Part shown: piece by piece, positions 4,544-5,266 of the stretch
Position numbering within the stretch: the stretch's first letter is position 1
Layout: every line of letters begins with the position of its first letter
Assembly: GCA_026415995.1 (NCBI GenBank)
Contig: JAOAGB010000041.1
Coordinates: forward strand, 1 to 5,266
Source: Thermodesulfovibrio sp.
GTDB taxonomy: Bacteria > Nitrospirota > Thermodesulfovibrionia > Thermodesulfovibrionales > Thermodesulfovibrionaceae
Length of the DNA stretch: 5,266 bases
Direction of reading: 5' to 3'
Made by a program: the position numbers and the translations under genes
Notes under the pieces: generated by a model
Told to the model about the DNA's origin: nothing
What the model saw: the letters and a program-made list of their open reading frames with translations, nothing else
Database searches by the model: none

Positions 4544-5266
4544 TTAATAATTTATGACATGCCTTAATACTCTAACTCGTTGCTTTTCTATCAGTAACTG
4601 ATATATTTCACCTTCTGGTGAAACTTTTATTGAACGCCAAATTTCATGGGGCACTTTTTGAACAGGAATTTTAACTCTCCCTAATTCTTTCAAATCCTTA
4701 GAGAAAACAACAAGTACATTGGAATGCTTTGCTTTATTCTTTCCTTCATCTAAAAGAAATGCTCCCAAATAAAAATTTCCTTTTTTGTCGTCCCATAATC
4801 CAAGAAGATTGGCTATTGGCATATTAAAATAAACAGTAACTTCAGGTTCCCATCTTGAAAGACTGTTTTCCTCAGAACGATAAATAATCGCTGTCACATC
4901 TCCTATAATATTTGCATAAAATACTCTTTTGCTGTCCCATGATAGTTTCCCAGGTACGCGAATCCTATCTGAAGATTGTCCGTCAATTGATGCTATCCTT
5001 TGAGCACAATTCCAGATACCTGAAAAATTTCCTTCATAAACTATCTGTAATTCTATGGCACAGGGTTCTGTTTTAATCAAATTAATAACTTTTCCCTCTG
5101 AATCAAGGATATAAATATGGTTTTTATCAATTCTTCCTTCTTTGAAAAACTCTCCTGCCAGAATGATTTTACTGTCAGGAGTAATTTCTATATCTCTGAA
5201 TGCCACAGACTTATCTTTTGGTAAGGGAATAGTTTTTATTCTGTTGTTATTTTTGAAAACCTGAAT
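4544..5266 (-). CDS. Beta-propeller-like protein of unknown function, 5' end cut by window edge
   Basis: I do not recognise a named family. The frame is open from the right edge to the TAA at 4546-4544, giving 240 residues. A GTG at 5206 could be read as a start, but the frame continues without a stop upstream (IQVFKNNNRIKTIPLPKDKS), and that stretch has the same strand-like character as the rest, so the true start is outside the window. The sequence shows repeated beta-blade patterns: FRDIEITPDSKIILAG, HIYILDSEGKVINLI, GKLSWDSKRVFYANI, LGLWDDKKGNFYLGAF and WRSIKVSPEGEIYQLL, each ending in a turn with Asp, Gly or Ser. This is typical of NHL, 6-bladed or WD-like propellers that bind ligands or proteins. 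Whether it is exported cannot be judged without the N-terminus. It converges on the tRNA-Arg and has no visible terminator in the 1-nt gap. Confidence 0.8.
   Translation of the reverse strand: MQVFKNNNRIKTIPLPKDKSVAFRDIEITPDSKIILAGEFFKEGRIDKNHIYILDSEGKVINLIKTEPCAIELQIVYEGNFSGIWNCAQRIASIDGQSSDRIRVPGKLSWDSKRVFYANIIGDVTAIIYRSEENSLSRWEPEVTVYFNMPIANLLGLWDDKKGNFYLGAFLLDEGKNKAKHSNVLVVFSKDLKELGRVKIPVQKVPHEIWRSIKVSPEGEIYQLLIEKQRVRVLRHVINY

Noticed and set aside
4544..5206. Complete 220-codon gene starting with GTG at 5206
   Set aside because: The frame stays open with coherent protein sequence up to the window edge, so the GTG is probably an internal Val.
1..5266. CRISPR arrays, insertion sequences, phage genes or a defence system
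   Set aside because: No direct-repeat arrays, transposase, integrase or nuclease-like proteins are visible; the coding genes are ordinary housekeeping and transport families.

Overview
The window looks like a chromosomal segment of an AT-rich, Gram-negative-type bacterium. It carries a periplasmic adaptor (HlyD/MacA type) with a LolC/MacB-type permease, a UbiX flavin prenyltransferase, a ferrochelatase, a queuosine-pathway reductase and a tRNA-Arg. The many Lys, Ile and Glu codons, low GC and gene mix would suit a thermophilic Nitrospirota-like organism such as Thermodesulfovibrio. That placement is a guess from general impression, not from a search.

Layout. Positions 1-2228, minus strand: hlyD-like adaptor, then (ATGA overlap) an FtsX-superfamily permease that runs off the left edge. 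Together they look like the start of an ABC export or efflux operon whose ATPase is not in view. Positions 2229-2577: a 349-base intergenic region between divergent operons, unusually rich in structure. It holds an 11-bp palindrome beside hlyD, a possible pseudoknotted RNA fold, a near-consensus promoter followed 76 nt later by a strong intrinsic terminator (a likely small RNA), a GC-rich hairpin, and a perfect 18-bp hairpin just before ubiX. Positions 2578-4443, plus strand: ubiX, hemH and queF, tightly packed (8-nt overlap, then 14-nt gap), probably one operon. Positions 4469-4542: tRNA-Arg(ACG) with its own extended -10 box. Positions 4544-5266, minus strand: the 3' part of a beta-propeller-like protein of unknown function, convergent with the tRNA and only 1 nt away from it; it is open at the right edge.

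How the genes relate. UbiX makes prenylated FMN for UbiD-type decarboxylases, HemH inserts iron into protoporphyrin IX, and QueF reduces preQ0 to preQ1. They share cofactor or modified-nucleoside synthesis but are not steps of one pathway, so the operon is probably one of housekeeping convenience. The protein-coding content is ordinary. The part that deserves a second look is the intergenic region at 2229-2577, which probably encodes an independent small RNA of about 76 nt and may hold a second structured RNA element. Both ubiX and the tRNA have a TGTTAT(A/C)AT extended -10 box ending exactly 7 nt before the gene, implying leaderless or nearly leaderless transcripts.
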